Assembly (NCBI GenBank): GCA_044371755.1
Contig: JBILSZ010000003.1
Span: forward strand, 1-64,000
Source: JAIXWP01 sp044371755
Lineage (GTDB): Bacteria > Bacteroidota > Bacteroidia > Flavobacteriales_D > Sanyastnellaceae
DNA length: 64,000 nucleotides
Direction: 5' to 3'
Every line of letters begins with the position of its first letter. Positions within the stretch are counted from its first letter, which is position 1. A program made the translations under genes and the position numbers. This document shows, one piece after another, positions 42,503 to 51,680 of the stretch. The notes below the pieces were generated by a model that saw only the letters and a program-made list of their open reading frames with translations, was not told the DNA's origin and did no database searches.

Positions 42503-44071
42503 AGCGGGAGGAATCACGTCTTCTTTTGTTCTGGGCCTCTTTTCTTCGCGCCAGAGAAGTCCATCGAGGATGAAATTATTTTCATCTGCCATTTTAATGG
42601 GCGAAAACTTGCTGTCAGAGTCGCGTTCCAAGCGAATGCGTTTCACTTCCTGGTCCTTTATTTTAATGTGGATATTGGAACAAATTCCTTTATTCAGACC
42701 AATGATTTGGGGTTTGCTTAGACTATCTTTTTTTTCTTCTGGGAAATAAACCATCTGGCCATTTCCCATTACATAAACCTCCGAGATTTCATTTTCAATA
42801 AAAGTTCCATCCATATTGCGACCCTTGATTTGATTGAATTTTTTTGGGTCTGCCACTGAGGCTATAAACGCGTTGGATCGAACTATCAATTTGTCGATTT
42901 TATTATTTCGATTTGTAATGTGGATGGTGTCGCCAGTAATTTGATTGGCAGATGACCAAAGCACGGGCTCTTTAAAAAAGTGAAGCGCGCTATCAGACAT
43001 TTCATAAACGAGTGAGTCGCATAAGCCTTGTACATCTGATTTAAAAATCTTCACATTTCTGAAAGCATACAAGATGTCTTTACCAGAGGTGTCCGGCAAG
43101 GATTTGAGAGTATCAGCCTTCATGTATAGTGTATCTCCATCATCAAAAAACTGCGTAAGGAGCGCTCGCTTTGTGACAAGACTTTCTTTTGTTTTCTCTT
43201 TGTGAATGCCATAGTCACCGGTGATGACAACACTTGTGGTGGTATCACGAATCGAAACATTTCTGAAAACCTCGCCATATTTTTTGTCGCCGTTATAATA
43301 AATAGAGTCACCTTTGAGGATGGTCTTCTCTGATCTAACCCAAGCATTCCGATTGAATTGACTAATGTCTTTTTTACTATCGTACCATCCGTTTTCACAG
43401 TAGATTTCTGTGTTGTCTCCTACAATGCGGGTTGGGCCAAAAAAGTATGAAACCTCTGTTGGATCTACATACTTGAGTGTATCGGAATAGACAGTGTAAT
43501 CAGGATTTTTTAGTACTACATTTTTTTTAAAAAAGAAAGTTTCAGTCTTCGTATTGTAGGCACCGTTTTGACTGGTGAGTACGTTTTTGTTTGCTGTTGA
43601 TACGATTTTTCCTCCACCATAATAGTTAGCAATTTCTTTGTCGATGAAGTACGTCATTTGCTGAGTGGTAAGCGTCATTTGATTGTCGCGTAGCACTACA
43701 TTCGAGGTAATATCTGCTGTTTTTTTCTTCTGGTCGACGTGCAAGAAGCCTCCAGTCAGGTTGAATGAACCGGGTTTGGTAATGACAATGTTTCCGAACG
43801 CATCAAAGTCGTCATTTTTGAAAATATGAGCGCTGTCGCAATAGAAGAAAGTGCCTTCGTAGACAAATCGTACGTTGCCTCGCACACGTTGTGCATCGAT
43901 ATATTTTTTGTCAAACACAGTTTCGTCAGCTCCCAAGAGCTTTACGATTTTTTTACCTGGCTGATTTTGTGCGTTGATTACATTGGTAAATACTAATGAA
44001 AACAAGACATAGAAAAAAACCGAATGAACGTTCATTCGGTTTTTAATTCCTATTTTTATTTTTGAAATCAT
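42488..44071 (-). CDS. OstA/LptA-like periplasmic protein
   Basis: The 527-residue exported protein has an OstA-like N-terminal domain (about 40-190: KKYIDAQRVRGNVRFVYEGTFFYCDSAHIF; GNIVITKPGSFNLTGGFLHVD) followed by repeated short beta units of the same kind. Proteins of this Bacteroidota family are LPS-transport or LPS-assembly relatives. The start is uncertain. The ATG at 44071 (19 bp after purA) gives a basic signal n-region. The ATG at 44035 gives MNVHSVFFYVLF and lies inside a 30-bp perfect palindrome that also resembles a terminator. Signal peptidase cut near FTNVINAQ. Confidence 0.85.
   Translation of the reverse strand: MISKIKIGIKNRMNVHSVFFYVLFSLVFTNVINAQNQPGKKIVKLLGADETVFDKKYIDAQRVRGNVRFVYEGTFFYCDSAHIFKNDDFDAFGNIVITKPGSFNLTGGFLHVDQKKKTADITSNVVLRDNQMTLTTQQMTYFIDKEIANYYGGGKIVSTANKNVLTSQNGAYNTKTETFFFKKNVVLKNPDYTVYSDTLKYVDPTEVSYFFGPTRIVGDNTEIYCENGWYDSKKDISQFNRNAWVRSEKTILKGDSIYYNGDKKYGEVFRNVSIRDTTTSVVITGDYGIHKEKTKESLVTKRALLTQFFDDGDTLYMKADTLKSLPDTSGKDILYAFRNVKIFKSDVQGLCDSLVYEMSDSALHFFKEPVLWSSANQITGDTIHITNRNNKIDKLIVRSNAFIASVADPKKFNQIKGRNMDGTFIENEISEVYVMGNGQMVYFPEEKKDSLSKPQIIGLNKGICSNIHIKIKDQEVKRIRLERDSDSKFSPIKMADENNFILDGLLWREEKRPRTKEDVIPPALDSK
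44015..44044. repeat. 30-bp perfect palindrome at the purA/OstA-like junction
   Basis: Perfect inverted repeat centred at 44029/44030, with core CCGAATGAACGTTCATTCGG and A5/T5 flanks. It covers the internal ATG at 44033-44035 of the OstA-like gene. It could act as purA terminator, attenuator or operator. It is almost identical to 20044-20065. Confidence 0.85.
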
Positions 44072-44090
44072 AAGTATTGTACTGCTGAAA

Positions 44091-45380
44091 TCATGCCGAA
44101 ACCTTGCTTCGTACGATTGTTTGAGTGCGATCAGGTCCTACAGAAACATATGTCACCGGGATTTCAAGTGTTTTTTCCACAAACTCGATGTATTGAACTA
44201 GCTCTGTGGGCAACTCATCCATTGAGCGCATCCCCGTGAGGTCTGAGTTCCATCCTTTCACTTCCTCATAGATGGGTTGCACTTTTGAAGGGTCAATGTC
44301 ATAGGGCAAATAATCTATCTTTTCGCCGTTGAGGCTGTAGTGGGTGCAGATTTTCAAAGTTTCAAAGCCACTAAGAACATCTGTCTTCATCATAATCAAT
44401 TCAGTGACTCCATTTATCATGCAAGCATATTTCAGTGCTGGAATGTCGAGCCAGCCACAGCGGCGAGGCCTGCCAGTGGTACTGCCAAATTCTTTACCGA
44501 TTTGGCGCATTTGCTCACCTGTTTCATCTTCGAGCTCAGTAGGGAATGGTCCGCTACCAACGCGTGTGCAATATGCTTTGAAAATTCCTAGCACCTCTCC
44601 AATTCGAGAAGGAGCAAGGCCTAAGCCTGTGCAAGCACCCGCAGCAACAGTATTGGATGAAGTGACAAAGGGATAGCTACCAAAGTCGATATCAAGCAAA
44701 GAACCTTGAGCGCCCTCTGCCAGAATTTTTTTATCATCTTTCAATGCTTGATTGAGATAGTGTTCGCTATCAATGATATTCAAGGAGCGGAGCACTTCGA
44801 TACCAGACATCCATTCCTTTTCAAGCTCTACGATGTCGTATTGGAAATTATAGTTGGCGAGCATTTTCTTATGCTTTTCAACTAGTGCATTATATTTTTC
44901 TAAAAACTCAGGTTCAAGGATGTCTCCAACGCGAAGACCGTTGCGACCTGTTTTATCCATGTAAGTAGGACCAATGCCTTTGAGTGTGCTTCCGATCTTG
45001 GCTTTACCTTTTTCTGCCTCGCTGGCTGCATCGAGCATGCGATGTGTTGGAAGAATCAAATGCGCCTTTCGGGAGAGTAATAATCGCGACTTTACGTCAA
45101 CGCCTCGTTCTTTGAGAGCATTGATTTCTTTGGCGAAAACAATGGGGTCTATCACAACTCCATTTCCGATTACATTTTTCACGTGATCGTGAAATATCCC
45201 TGAAGGAATAGTGTGCAATACGTGTTTTATGCCATTAAATTCGAGGGTATGGCCAGCATTTGGGCCACCTTGAAATCTAGCTACGATGTCGTAAGAAGGA
45301 GTGATGACATCGACAATCTTTCCTTTTCCTTCGTCGCCCCATTGGAGGCCCAAAAGGATATCCGCTTTGTTTAGGTACAT
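44091..45380 (-). CDS. purA: Adenylosuccinate synthetase
   Basis: Links IMP and aspartate with GTP on the way to AMP. The 429-residue protein has the GTP loop LGLQWGDEGKGKIVDV (9-24), GPNAGHTL, KIGSTLKGIGPTYMDK, QGSLLDIDFGSYPFVTSS and GRPRRCGWLD. Full length. Transcribed from the -7 box TACATTTG at 45399-45406. Downstream lies the palindrome that may terminate it. Confidence 0.97.
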   Translation of the reverse strand: MYLNKADILLGLQWGDEGKGKIVDVITPSYDIVARFQGGPNAGHTLEFNGIKHVLHTIPSGIFHDHVKNVIGNGVVIDPIVFAKEINALKERGVDVKSRLLLSRKAHLILPTHRMLDAASEAEKGKAKIGSTLKGIGPTYMDKTGRNGLRVGDILEPEFLEKYNALVEKHKKMLANYNFQYDIVELEKEWMSGIEVLRSLNIIDSEHYLNQALKDDKKILAEGAQGSLLDIDFGSYPFVTSSNTVAAGACTGLGLAPSRIGEVLGIFKAYCTRVGSGPFPTELEDETGEQMRQIGKEFGSTTGRPRRCGWLDIPALKYACMINGVTELIMMKTDVLSGFETLKICTHYSLNGEKIDYLPYDIDPSKVQPIYEEVKGWNSDLTGMRSMDELPTELVQYIEFVEKTLEIPVTYVSVGPDRTQTIVRSKVSA

Positions 45381-45398
45381 CTATCTGTTGGTAAAGCG

Positions 45399-45406
45399 CA
45401 AATGTA
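45399..45406 (-). promoter_or_regulatory. Predicted -7 box TACATTTG for purA
   Basis: Exact TAnnTTTG match, 18 nt before the purA ATG. Confidence 0.5.
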
Positions 45407-45437
45407 ATGGCTAACGGATAATTGAAAAAGGAGAATA

Positions 45438-45878
45438 TTATTTTTCCTTCTTCTTTCCGTAAAAATTCAAGCTGTGGTGCATGATTTCAATGCCAAAAAT
45501 ATCTTCTAGAGTGGCTTTGATGTTTTGTATGCGGGGGTCACAAAACTCCAAAACCTCTCCAGAATCCATAAGTATGATGTGATCGTGTTGCTGGTTTTGG
45601 TAGGCTTTTTCGAAGTGGGCAGTGTTTTGACCGAACTGGTGTTTTCTCACCAAATTACAAGCAAGTAGAAGTTCAATGGTGTTGTATAGCGTAGCTCTCG
45701 AAACCCGATACTTCTTGTTTTTCATGTTGGTATAGAGCGACTCGATGTCAAAGTGTCCGCTGTGGTTGTATATTTCACTCAGGATAGCAAAACGTTCAGG
45801 TGTCTTCCGATGCTGATTTTGTTCCAGATAGGCAGTAAATATTCCCTTCACTTTGTCTTGTAGTTCTTGCGATACCAT
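45438..45878 (-). CDS. fur: Fur-family metal-dependent transcriptional regulator
   Basis: The 146-residue regulator has an N-terminal winged helix (about 1-85; RKTPERFAILSEIYNHSGHFDIESLY and recognition helix VSRATLYNTIELL) and a C-terminal dimerisation and metal domain. The metal-site histidines are HDH (98-100) with Glu111, plus His134/135. The structural-zinc CxxC pairs found in most Fur proteins are missing: the equivalent segment reads IILMDSGEVLEFCDP, and only Cys74 and Cys113 are present. Iron, manganese or peroxide sensing cannot be distinguished. A -7 box lies 4 nt before its ATG. Confidence 0.92.
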   Translation of the reverse strand: MVSQELQDKVKGIFTAYLEQNQHRKTPERFAILSEIYNHSGHFDIESLYTNMKNKKYRVSRATLYNTIELLLACNLVRKHQFGQNTAHFEKAYQNQQHDHIILMDSGEVLEFCDPRIQNIKATLEDIFGIEIMHHSLNFYGKKKEK

Positions 45879-45882
45879 GGTG

Positions 45883-45890
45883 CAAAGTTA
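45883..45890 (-). promoter_or_regulatory. Predicted -7 box TAACTTTG for fur, 4 nt before the ATG
   Basis: Exact TAnnTTTG match with a CACC spacer, the same spacer as at purK. Implies an mRNA starting at or next to the start codon. Confidence 0.55.
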
Positions 45891-45897
45891 CATTGTA

Positions 45898-48117
45898 TCA
45901 AGCAAATTCGCTCTCAATTCTATCTACAGTCAATACACCTTCTACAGCCTTCAATTGATCCATAAGGGTGCTCAAGTGATCGGTGTCATGAACCAACACC
46001 ACTACTTTTCCTTGAAATATACCGTTGTTGGCCTCAAAGCTGATGGCTTTCATGTTCACATTCATATCGGTGGAAATGATGTTTGTGATTTTCTGAACCA
46101 GTCCCACATCGTCAATCCCAGAGAATTTGAGTCCTACTTCAAATTGTACAAGTTCTTTGTTACTCCATCGTGCTTTGATTACTCTGTAGGCATATTTGCT
46201 CATGAGCTCTTGCGCGTTGGGACAGTTGGTACGATGAATTTTGATGCCTTCATTGACAGTAATAAAACCGAATACTTCATCTCCAGGAATGGGGTTGCAA
46301 CAGGCAGCAAGCGTAAAATCTACTTTTTGTTTTTCATCTCCAATGAGCAAGGTTTCCCCTTTGGCAGGTGCCGTGGTGACAATCTTGGACTCGGTTTTTT
46401 CAGAAATATGAATTGTTCTTTCGAATAAAATTCTTCCTGCTTCTATAGTGTAGCCCTTAAGTTTTTTGAGATCGATAGTCCCCTTTGCGATGCGATAATA
46501 CAGTTCGAGTGCAGAGTCGGTGTCGAAGTGTCTCACCATCTCATCAATGTTGGCGCTCAGCCATTCAACTTTTAAATTATTGAAACGACGCTTGAGCATT
46601 TCTTTTCCATCGTCGGCAATAACTTTCTTTTCCTCTTTTAGCGCATTTTTAATCTTTTGACGTGCACTTGCAGTAACCACAATAGAAAGCCAGTCTTCTT
46701 TTGGTCGTTGTTTTTTTGAAGTGAGAATTTCCACTTGATCTCCACTTCGCAACTTATGGCTAAGCGGTACAAGTTTGTAGTTCACTTTTGCACCAATGCA
46801 GTGGTGCCCAATTTGACTATGAATGTGAAATGCAAAGTCAAGAGTAGTGGCCCCAACAGGTAGTGTTTTCAAATCTCCTTCGGGTGTGAAAACATAAATT
46901 TCTTCTGAGAAAAGAGAGAGCTTGAAGTTATCGATGAACTCCATCGCGTTGTCAGATGGGCTTTCCAGCACCTCTCTAATTTGCTGGAGCCATTTGTCCA
47001 TTTTACTTTCCGGCGTCTCGGGACTTTCTTTATACTTCCAGTGCGCGGCATATCCTTTTTCCGCAAGGTCGTCCATACGCTCCGATCTGATTTGCACCTC
47101 TACCCATTTTCCGGTGGGCGACATTACTGTGGTGTGCAGTGATTCGTAGCCACTTGACTTGGGTATGCTTATCCAGTCGCGGAGACGTTCGGGGCTTGGT
47201 TGGTAGAAGTCGGTTACAATAGAGTACACTCGCCAACAGTCAGCTTTTTCGGTCTCTACAGGGCTTTTGAGAATAATGCGAATCGCGAAGACGTCATAGA
47301 TTTCCTCAAAGGGCACACCCTTTTTATGAATTTTATTATATATTGAAAATACTGATTTGGTGCGACTTTTAATGTCGTAGCTCAGTCCTTGCTTGTCCAA
47401 TTCACGTCGAATTGGAAGTGTGAATGCGTTGATGAAGCGTGTACGAACCGCTTGAGTTTTTTGCAAGCGATTTATAATGTCTTCATAGTTCTCCGGCTCC
47501 TTGAATTTAAGACTGAGATCTTCTAATTCTGTTTTGATATTGTAAAGGCCAAGACGGTGTGCCAGCGGGGAGTAGAGAAACATTGTTTCGCTTGCTATTT
47601 TAAGCTGTTTCTCACGAGTCATATGATTTAAAGTCCGCATGTTATGAAGTCGATCAGCGAGTTTGATCAAAATCACGCGTACATCATCGCTTAGTGTAAG
47701 AAGCATTTTGCGGAAATTTTCCGCCTGATCGCTTGTATTGCTGTAGTCCGAAACACCACTAATTTTGGTTAGTCCATCGATGATGGTTCTTTCTTTTTTA
47801 CCAAAGAGTGTTTCGATATCATCGAGGGTAATATCTGTGTCTTCGACAGTGTCATGAAGCAGCGCACACACGATGGCTGTGGTGCCGAGGCCGAGTTCTT
47901 CGGCGCAGATTTTTGCTACTGCAATGGGATGATAGATGTAGGGTTCGCCACTTTTTCGGCGCATGTCTTTGTGGGCATCAACGGCCACTTCGAATGCTTT
48001 GCGAATTCGAATTCTTTCGCTTCGCGTGCGTGAGCGGTGACTTACGCGCAATAAGCCTCGGTACCTGCGAAGTATTTCACGTTTTTCTTCTTCTATGTCT
48101 ATCTTGTTCTTCTGCAT
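45898..48117 (-). CDS. Bifunctional (p)ppGpp synthetase/hydrolase (RelA/SpoT homologue)
   Basis: Makes and degrades the stringent-response alarmone (p)ppGpp. The 739-residue protein starts at the ATG 48117 (MQKNKIDIEEEKRE). It has an intact HD hydrolase (about 45-200, ALLHDTVEDTDIT and KLADRLHNMRTL), a synthetase domain (RLRDWISIPKSSGYESLHTTV; VEVQIRSERMDDLAEKGYAAHWKYKE), a TGS domain (IYVFTPEGDLKTLPVGATTLDFAF), a conserved Cys/His region (AACCNPIPGDEVFGF), and a C-terminal ACT domain. Both active sites look complete, so it is probably the long Rsh enzyme of this organism. Confidence 0.96.
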   Translation of the reverse strand: MQKNKIDIEEEKREILRRYRGLLRVSHRSRTRSERIRIRKAFEVAVDAHKDMRRKSGEPYIYHPIAVAKICAEELGLGTTAIVCALLHDTVEDTDITLDDIETLFGKKERTIIDGLTKISGVSDYSNTSDQAENFRKMLLTLSDDVRVILIKLADRLHNMRTLNHMTREKQLKIASETMFLYSPLAHRLGLYNIKTELEDLSLKFKEPENYEDIINRLQKTQAVRTRFINAFTLPIRRELDKQGLSYDIKSRTKSVFSIYNKIHKKGVPFEEIYDVFAIRIILKSPVETEKADCWRVYSIVTDFYQPSPERLRDWISIPKSSGYESLHTTVMSPTGKWVEVQIRSERMDDLAEKGYAAHWKYKESPETPESKMDKWLQQIREVLESPSDNAMEFIDNFKLSLFSEEIYVFTPEGDLKTLPVGATTLDFAFHIHSQIGHHCIGAKVNYKLVPLSHKLRSGDQVEILTSKKQRPKEDWLSIVVTASARQKIKNALKEEKKVIADDGKEMLKRRFNNLKVEWLSANIDEMVRHFDTDSALELYYRIAKGTIDLKKLKGYTIEAGRILFERTIHISEKTESKIVTTAPAKGETLLIGDEKQKVDFTLAACCNPIPGDEVFGFITVNEGIKIHRTNCPNAQELMSKYAYRVIKARWSNKELVQFEVGLKFSGIDDVGLVQKITNIISTDMNVNMKAISFEANNGIFQGKVVVLVHDTDHLSTLMDQLKAVEGVLTVDRIESEFA

Positions 48118-48241
48118 ACTTAACACAAATAAAACAATCAATACCAATCAATGTTGATGTATTGCTAAGGTCTTTTTAACAAAAAGACTATTAATGATTT
48201 AATATTGCAGTCGTTGCTTTGATTTTGCCCCATTTGGTGCT

Positions 48242-49753
48242 ATGAATTTAAGAAAAAAAATATACATTTTAGTTCTATTCTTTTTTTGCGTCGTTTCTGC
48301 AGTAGCGCAAGAGCTTAAAAGAGGGCAGTTTAGTGAGCTTTCCGATTCGTCGTTTTATCGTTATTCAGTCCGCGGTTTCGGTATGCATAGTGTTTTTAGG
48401 CCTTTGCCACCGTTTATGAAGTCGGAGTACGATACTACAGTCACAAAACCCCCCGAAAAGGCTAGCCTTAACATCATTCCTTTGGTTTCATTGATTGGAG
48501 GAGGGGATGTGGAGACCTCAAGATCTACAAGTGCTTCATTTCTGGGCGCAGCATTGACGTTTCAAGCAAATCAACGTTGGGCGGCGGTACTTGGATATTC
48601 TGCTTTTTTGGCCAATACCCCACGATATCTTGACTCTTTTATTTCCACACGAGAAGTTTTGCCCGGCGTTGGCGAGGTGGATAGTGTTGCTGGAATTGGA
48701 ACGCTTTCTCATTATCCTTTTGGTTTTTTAGGTTATCAAGCCGGTAAACACTTTTATTTCGAAGTTGGTCGCGGCAAACAGTTTTGGGGCGACGGATTTC
48801 GCTCATTAATCATTAGCGACAATGCGCCAGCTTACCCTTATGTAAATGCGAAAATTGATATCTGGAAATTGCGATTTAACGTGCTCTATACTCAGTTTGC
48901 TCAAGGTGCAGATAAAAAGTATTCTGCTTCACATGGGCTTTCCATTGATATCACTAAACGGCTTCAGCTGAGTGCTTTTGAAATGGTGGTGTGGCAAGCT
49001 AGAGACAGTTTGAATAATAGAAATTTTGAGTTACATTATCTGAATCCACTTATTTTTTATAGACCCGTTGAGTTCGCTCAGGGATCGGCGGATAATGTGC
49101 TATTGGGGGGAGGATTTAAATACAAGGCCACAAAACGACTTCAGTTCTACGGCCAATTTGTATTGGATGAGTTTTTATTGAGTGAGTTGCGTAGTCGGTC
49201 TGGTTGGTGGGCAAACAAATTTGGAGGTCAGCTAGGTTACAAATGGCTCCACATTGAAAAAGGGATTTTTATTCAAGGCGAAGTCAATTCTGTGCGTCCG
49301 TTTACATATAGCCATGGTAGTCCTTTGCAATCGTGGGGACATATGTTTCAGCCCATAGCTCACCCATTGGGAGCCAATTTTGCAGAGTTCGTGCAGCGAT
49401 TTGATTGGAAATTAAAAAAAGGTTTTGGAGTAGAATGTGTTTTTGTGGCGTACAGGCAAGGGCTTGATAGTGATATGGACGAGGATCTTCAGGTGGACAA
49501 TCTTGGTGGTGACATCTTTCGTTCTTACAAAGCGCCTTTCAAGGAATTTGGTAATAAAATGTTTCAAGGGAGTCGAAATGACGTATTTTTTTCGGACATA
49601 ACTTTTTACAAAAACTTATCTCGCGGCGGTTTCCAAGTTTTTGTAAACCATGTTTATAGAAAAAACTTCATGGATGGCTTAACAAATACGGATCATCTGG
49701 TGTTATTGGGAATAAGAATGAGCGGACTTTCACGACCCAATTGGATTTTCTAA
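48242..49753 (+). CDS. Wzi/RemB-like outer-membrane protein (paralogue)
   Basis: The 503-residue exported protein has a signal peptide (MNLRKKIYILVLFFFCVVSAVAQ). Amphipathic strands dominate. Residues 174-200 (EVGRGKQFWGDGFRSLIISDNAPAYPY) carry the Wzi-like signature and align with the corresponding stretch of the gene at 20049. The ends differ, so it is an old duplication. No polysaccharide genes lie next to this copy. A hairpin (48170-48188, GTCTTTTT/AAAAAGAC) lies upstream, with no clear promoter box. Function by family only: surface polysaccharide attachment or motility. Confidence 0.75.
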   Translation: MNLRKKIYILVLFFFCVVSAVAQELKRGQFSELSDSSFYRYSVRGFGMHSVFRPLPPFMKSEYDTTVTKPPEKASLNIIPLVSLIGGGDVETSRSTSASFLGAALTFQANQRWAAVLGYSAFLANTPRYLDSFISTREVLPGVGEVDSVAGIGTLSHYPFGFLGYQAGKHFYFEVGRGKQFWGDGFRSLIISDNAPAYPYVNAKIDIWKLRFNVLYTQFAQGADKKYSASHGLSIDITKRLQLSAFEMVVWQARDSLNNRNFELHYLNPLIFYRPVEFAQGSADNVLLGGGFKYKATKRLQFYGQFVLDEFLLSELRSRSGWWANKFGGQLGYKWLHIEKGIFIQGEVNSVRPFTYSHGSPLQSWGHMFQPIAHPLGANFAEFVQRFDWKLKKGFGVECVFVAYRQGLDSDMDEDLQVDNLGGDIFRSYKAPFKEFGNKMFQGSRNDVFFSDITFYKNLSRGGFQVFVNHVYRKNFMDGLTNTDHLVLLGIRMSGLSRPNWIF

Positions 49754-49773
49754 ATTATTACCAGTTTTAGTGT

Positions 49774-49802
49774 TTTGAAAGCCTTGGGCTCTATTAAATT
49801 TG
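49774..49802 (+). promoter_or_regulatory. Bacteroidota-type promoter for ctaB and the oxidase module
   Basis: TTTG (49774-49777), 17 nt spacer, TAAATTTG (49795-49802), about 60 nt before the ctaB ATG at 49864. Confidence 0.6.
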
Positions 49803-49863
49803 CGCACGAAAAAAATACGTCTTGAAGACATCAAGCACCATAATCACATCTGAGAGCGCTTTT

Positions 49864-50727
49864 ATGAGCAAGATCAAGGATATTTCCGCATTGTTTAAGG
49901 TGCGACTCACGTTTCTAGTAGTTATTTCAGCGGTTTTAGGTTTCTTTATGGGCACGAGTGCCGCTTCAGATCACAAAATTTGGGTGCTTTGTTTGGGAGG
50001 TTTTCTTCTCACCGGCGGAAGCAATGGATTAAATCAGGTTTGGGAGCGCCAATGGGACAGATTGATGGACCGAACCAAGAATCGTCCAATTCCAGTGGGC
50101 CGTATGACACCGCTTGAAGGTATTATTATTTCATCCATCGCGGGGATTGCAGGAATAGTGTTGTTGTGGGTGTTTATCAATAAAGCCAGTGGAATTCTCG
50201 GTTTGTTTGCCTTTTTTTCATATGTCTTTTTATATACACCTTTGAAGCGAGTAACAAGCTTGGCCGTGTTTGTTGGCGCATTCCCCGGAGCTATTCCTCC
50301 GATGCTTGGATACGTGGCCGCGACGAATGACTTTGGCCTAGAGGCAGGTTTGTTGTTTGCCATGCAATTCATGTGGCAGTTTCCTCATTTTTGGGCGATA
50401 GCGTGGGTTGCTCATGACGATTACGAAAAAGGTGGTTACAAATTATTGCCATTCAGTGATGGTCGCTCTAAGAAAAGTGCCTTTCAGATTTTTGTTTATT
50501 CACTATTCCTCATACCTGTTAGTTTACTTCCTTGGGCTCTTCCGACGAGCCAGCCAATGGTCGGAGATATCGCTGCGGTCGTCACGACCATGGCGGGAGC
50601 AGTAATGGCTTGGTATGCTTATAAACTTTATCGCACTTGCGATGTTAAAGAAGCAAGAAGGTTGATGTTTGCATCATTCTTTTACCTGCCGCTTGTGCAG
50701 CTGTTTTACGTAATCGATAAATTCTAA
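49864..50727 (+). CDS. ctaB: Heme O synthase (protoheme IX farnesyltransferase)
   Basis: Attaches the farnesyl tail to heme B to give heme O, the substrate of CtaA. The 287-residue UbiA-family membrane protein starts at the ATG 49864 (MSKIKDISALFKVRLTF). It has the Asp-rich prenyl-diphosphate site NQVWERQWDRLMDRTKNRPIP (about 59-79), YTPLKRVTSLAVFVGAFPGAIPPMLGYVA, and FPHFWAIAWVAHDDYEKGGYKLLP with the second Asp site. About nine helices. An in-frame TTG at 49822 is possible but would put a polar extension before the conserved start. The oxidase genes follow at once. Confidence 0.96.
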   Translation: MSKIKDISALFKVRLTFLVVISAVLGFFMGTSAASDHKIWVLCLGGFLLTGGSNGLNQVWERQWDRLMDRTKNRPIPVGRMTPLEGIIISSIAGIAGIVLLWVFINKASGILGLFAFFSYVFLYTPLKRVTSLAVFVGAFPGAIPPMLGYVAATNDFGLEAGLLFAMQFMWQFPHFWAIAWVAHDDYEKGGYKLLPFSDGRSKKSAFQIFVYSLFLIPVSLLPWALPTSQPMVGDIAAVVTTMAGAVMAWYAYKLYRTCDVKEARRLMFASFFYLPLVQLFYVIDKF

Positions 50728-50732
50728 CAAAT

Positions 50733-51524
50733 ATGGCGGAAAATATAGCCATCGGGGATAATCCTCGTATGGATGTCTTTGAGGGGCACACTCCCGAAAT
50801 TAAGATTCGAACAAAAAAAATGATGATGTGGCTGATCATCTTTGCGGTAGTCATGCTTTTTGCTGGTATCACCAGCGCCATGATCGTCCTTTATGGGAAA
50901 TTGATCTGGGTAAAAATCGTTCCTCCCACGGTGTTGTGGGTAAGTAATGCATTGGTTATCGCCTCAAGTATTACAATGATAATGGCGGTGAGAGCTTTGA
51001 AGGCGGGCAATACAAAAAATGCCATGGTGCTGACTGCGCTCACTTTTGTTTTGGGTATGGGATTTACAATGACTCAAAATGCTGCTTGGGATAACTTAGC
51101 TGGCAAAGGAATGGGTTATACCATCACTGAAACGCCCGAGGGGCTTAAGGCCTATCGCTGGAACGCCTTGGATAGACTGTCAGGAGAATACGGAACAGAT
51201 TATTACATTCAATACAAAGGTGATCGTTTGGACAAGGTCGGCAATGAGTACTACATGAGTACCGATACTGGCCGCATACAGCCTGTTACACAAGATGTCG
51301 TAAAGACCTTTAATGCAGCAGGAGCTATGCTGAGTGTCCTAATCTACATACACATCATTCACTTATTCTTTGGCCTCGTTTATCTGGTGGTGAATACCAT
51401 TCGTATTTACAAAGGAAGATTGAGTAAGGATAATTGGATCAGTTTGTACGCCGGAGGAATGTATTGGCACTTTATGGGCATTTTATGGCTTTATTTATTT
51501 GCCTTCATTTTTTACCTCAGTTAA
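50733..51524 (+). CDS. Heme-copper oxidase subunit III-like protein (first copy)
   Basis: The 263-residue membrane protein resembles cytochrome oxidase subunit III, the structural subunit linked to oxygen access and stability. The N-terminus is polar, then about seven predicted helices with KMMMWLIIFAVVMLFAG, a nonconserved extra-membrane insertion (about 125-185, DRLSGEYGTDYYIQYKG) and the C-terminal signature YIHIIHLFFGLVYLVVN and GGMYWHFMGILWLYLFAFIFYL. It follows ctaB by 5 bp. Bacteroidota commonly carry two such genes in this order; this first one is the more divergent. Confidence 0.9.
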   Translation: MAENIAIGDNPRMDVFEGHTPEIKIRTKKMMMWLIIFAVVMLFAGITSAMIVLYGKLIWVKIVPPTVLWVSNALVIASSITMIMAVRALKAGNTKNAMVLTALTFVLGMGFTMTQNAAWDNLAGKGMGYTITETPEGLKAYRWNALDRLSGEYGTDYYIQYKGDRLDKVGNEYYMSTDTGRIQPVTQDVVKTFNAAGAMLSVLIYIHIIHLFFGLVYLVVNTIRIYKGRLSKDNWISLYAGGMYWHFMGILWLYLFAFIFYLS

Positions 51525-51680
51525 GTCAGGCTGTTGATTCACAATGTTTTTGAACTAGCGAGAACATTGATTTCTAGAGATATTTACCATCGTTGTTAAT
51601 TTAGATCGCATATTTTTTACAGAATACCTTTATCATTTGGGGATTCTGAAGTAAACTTGCGCTCAAATTTCAAGACCATT

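Noticed and set aside
42488..44071. Treating the 44015-44044 palindrome only as a purA terminator
   Set aside because: Possible, but the same sequence in the same frame at another gene start makes a start-codon-linked role at least as likely, so it is reported as a finding.
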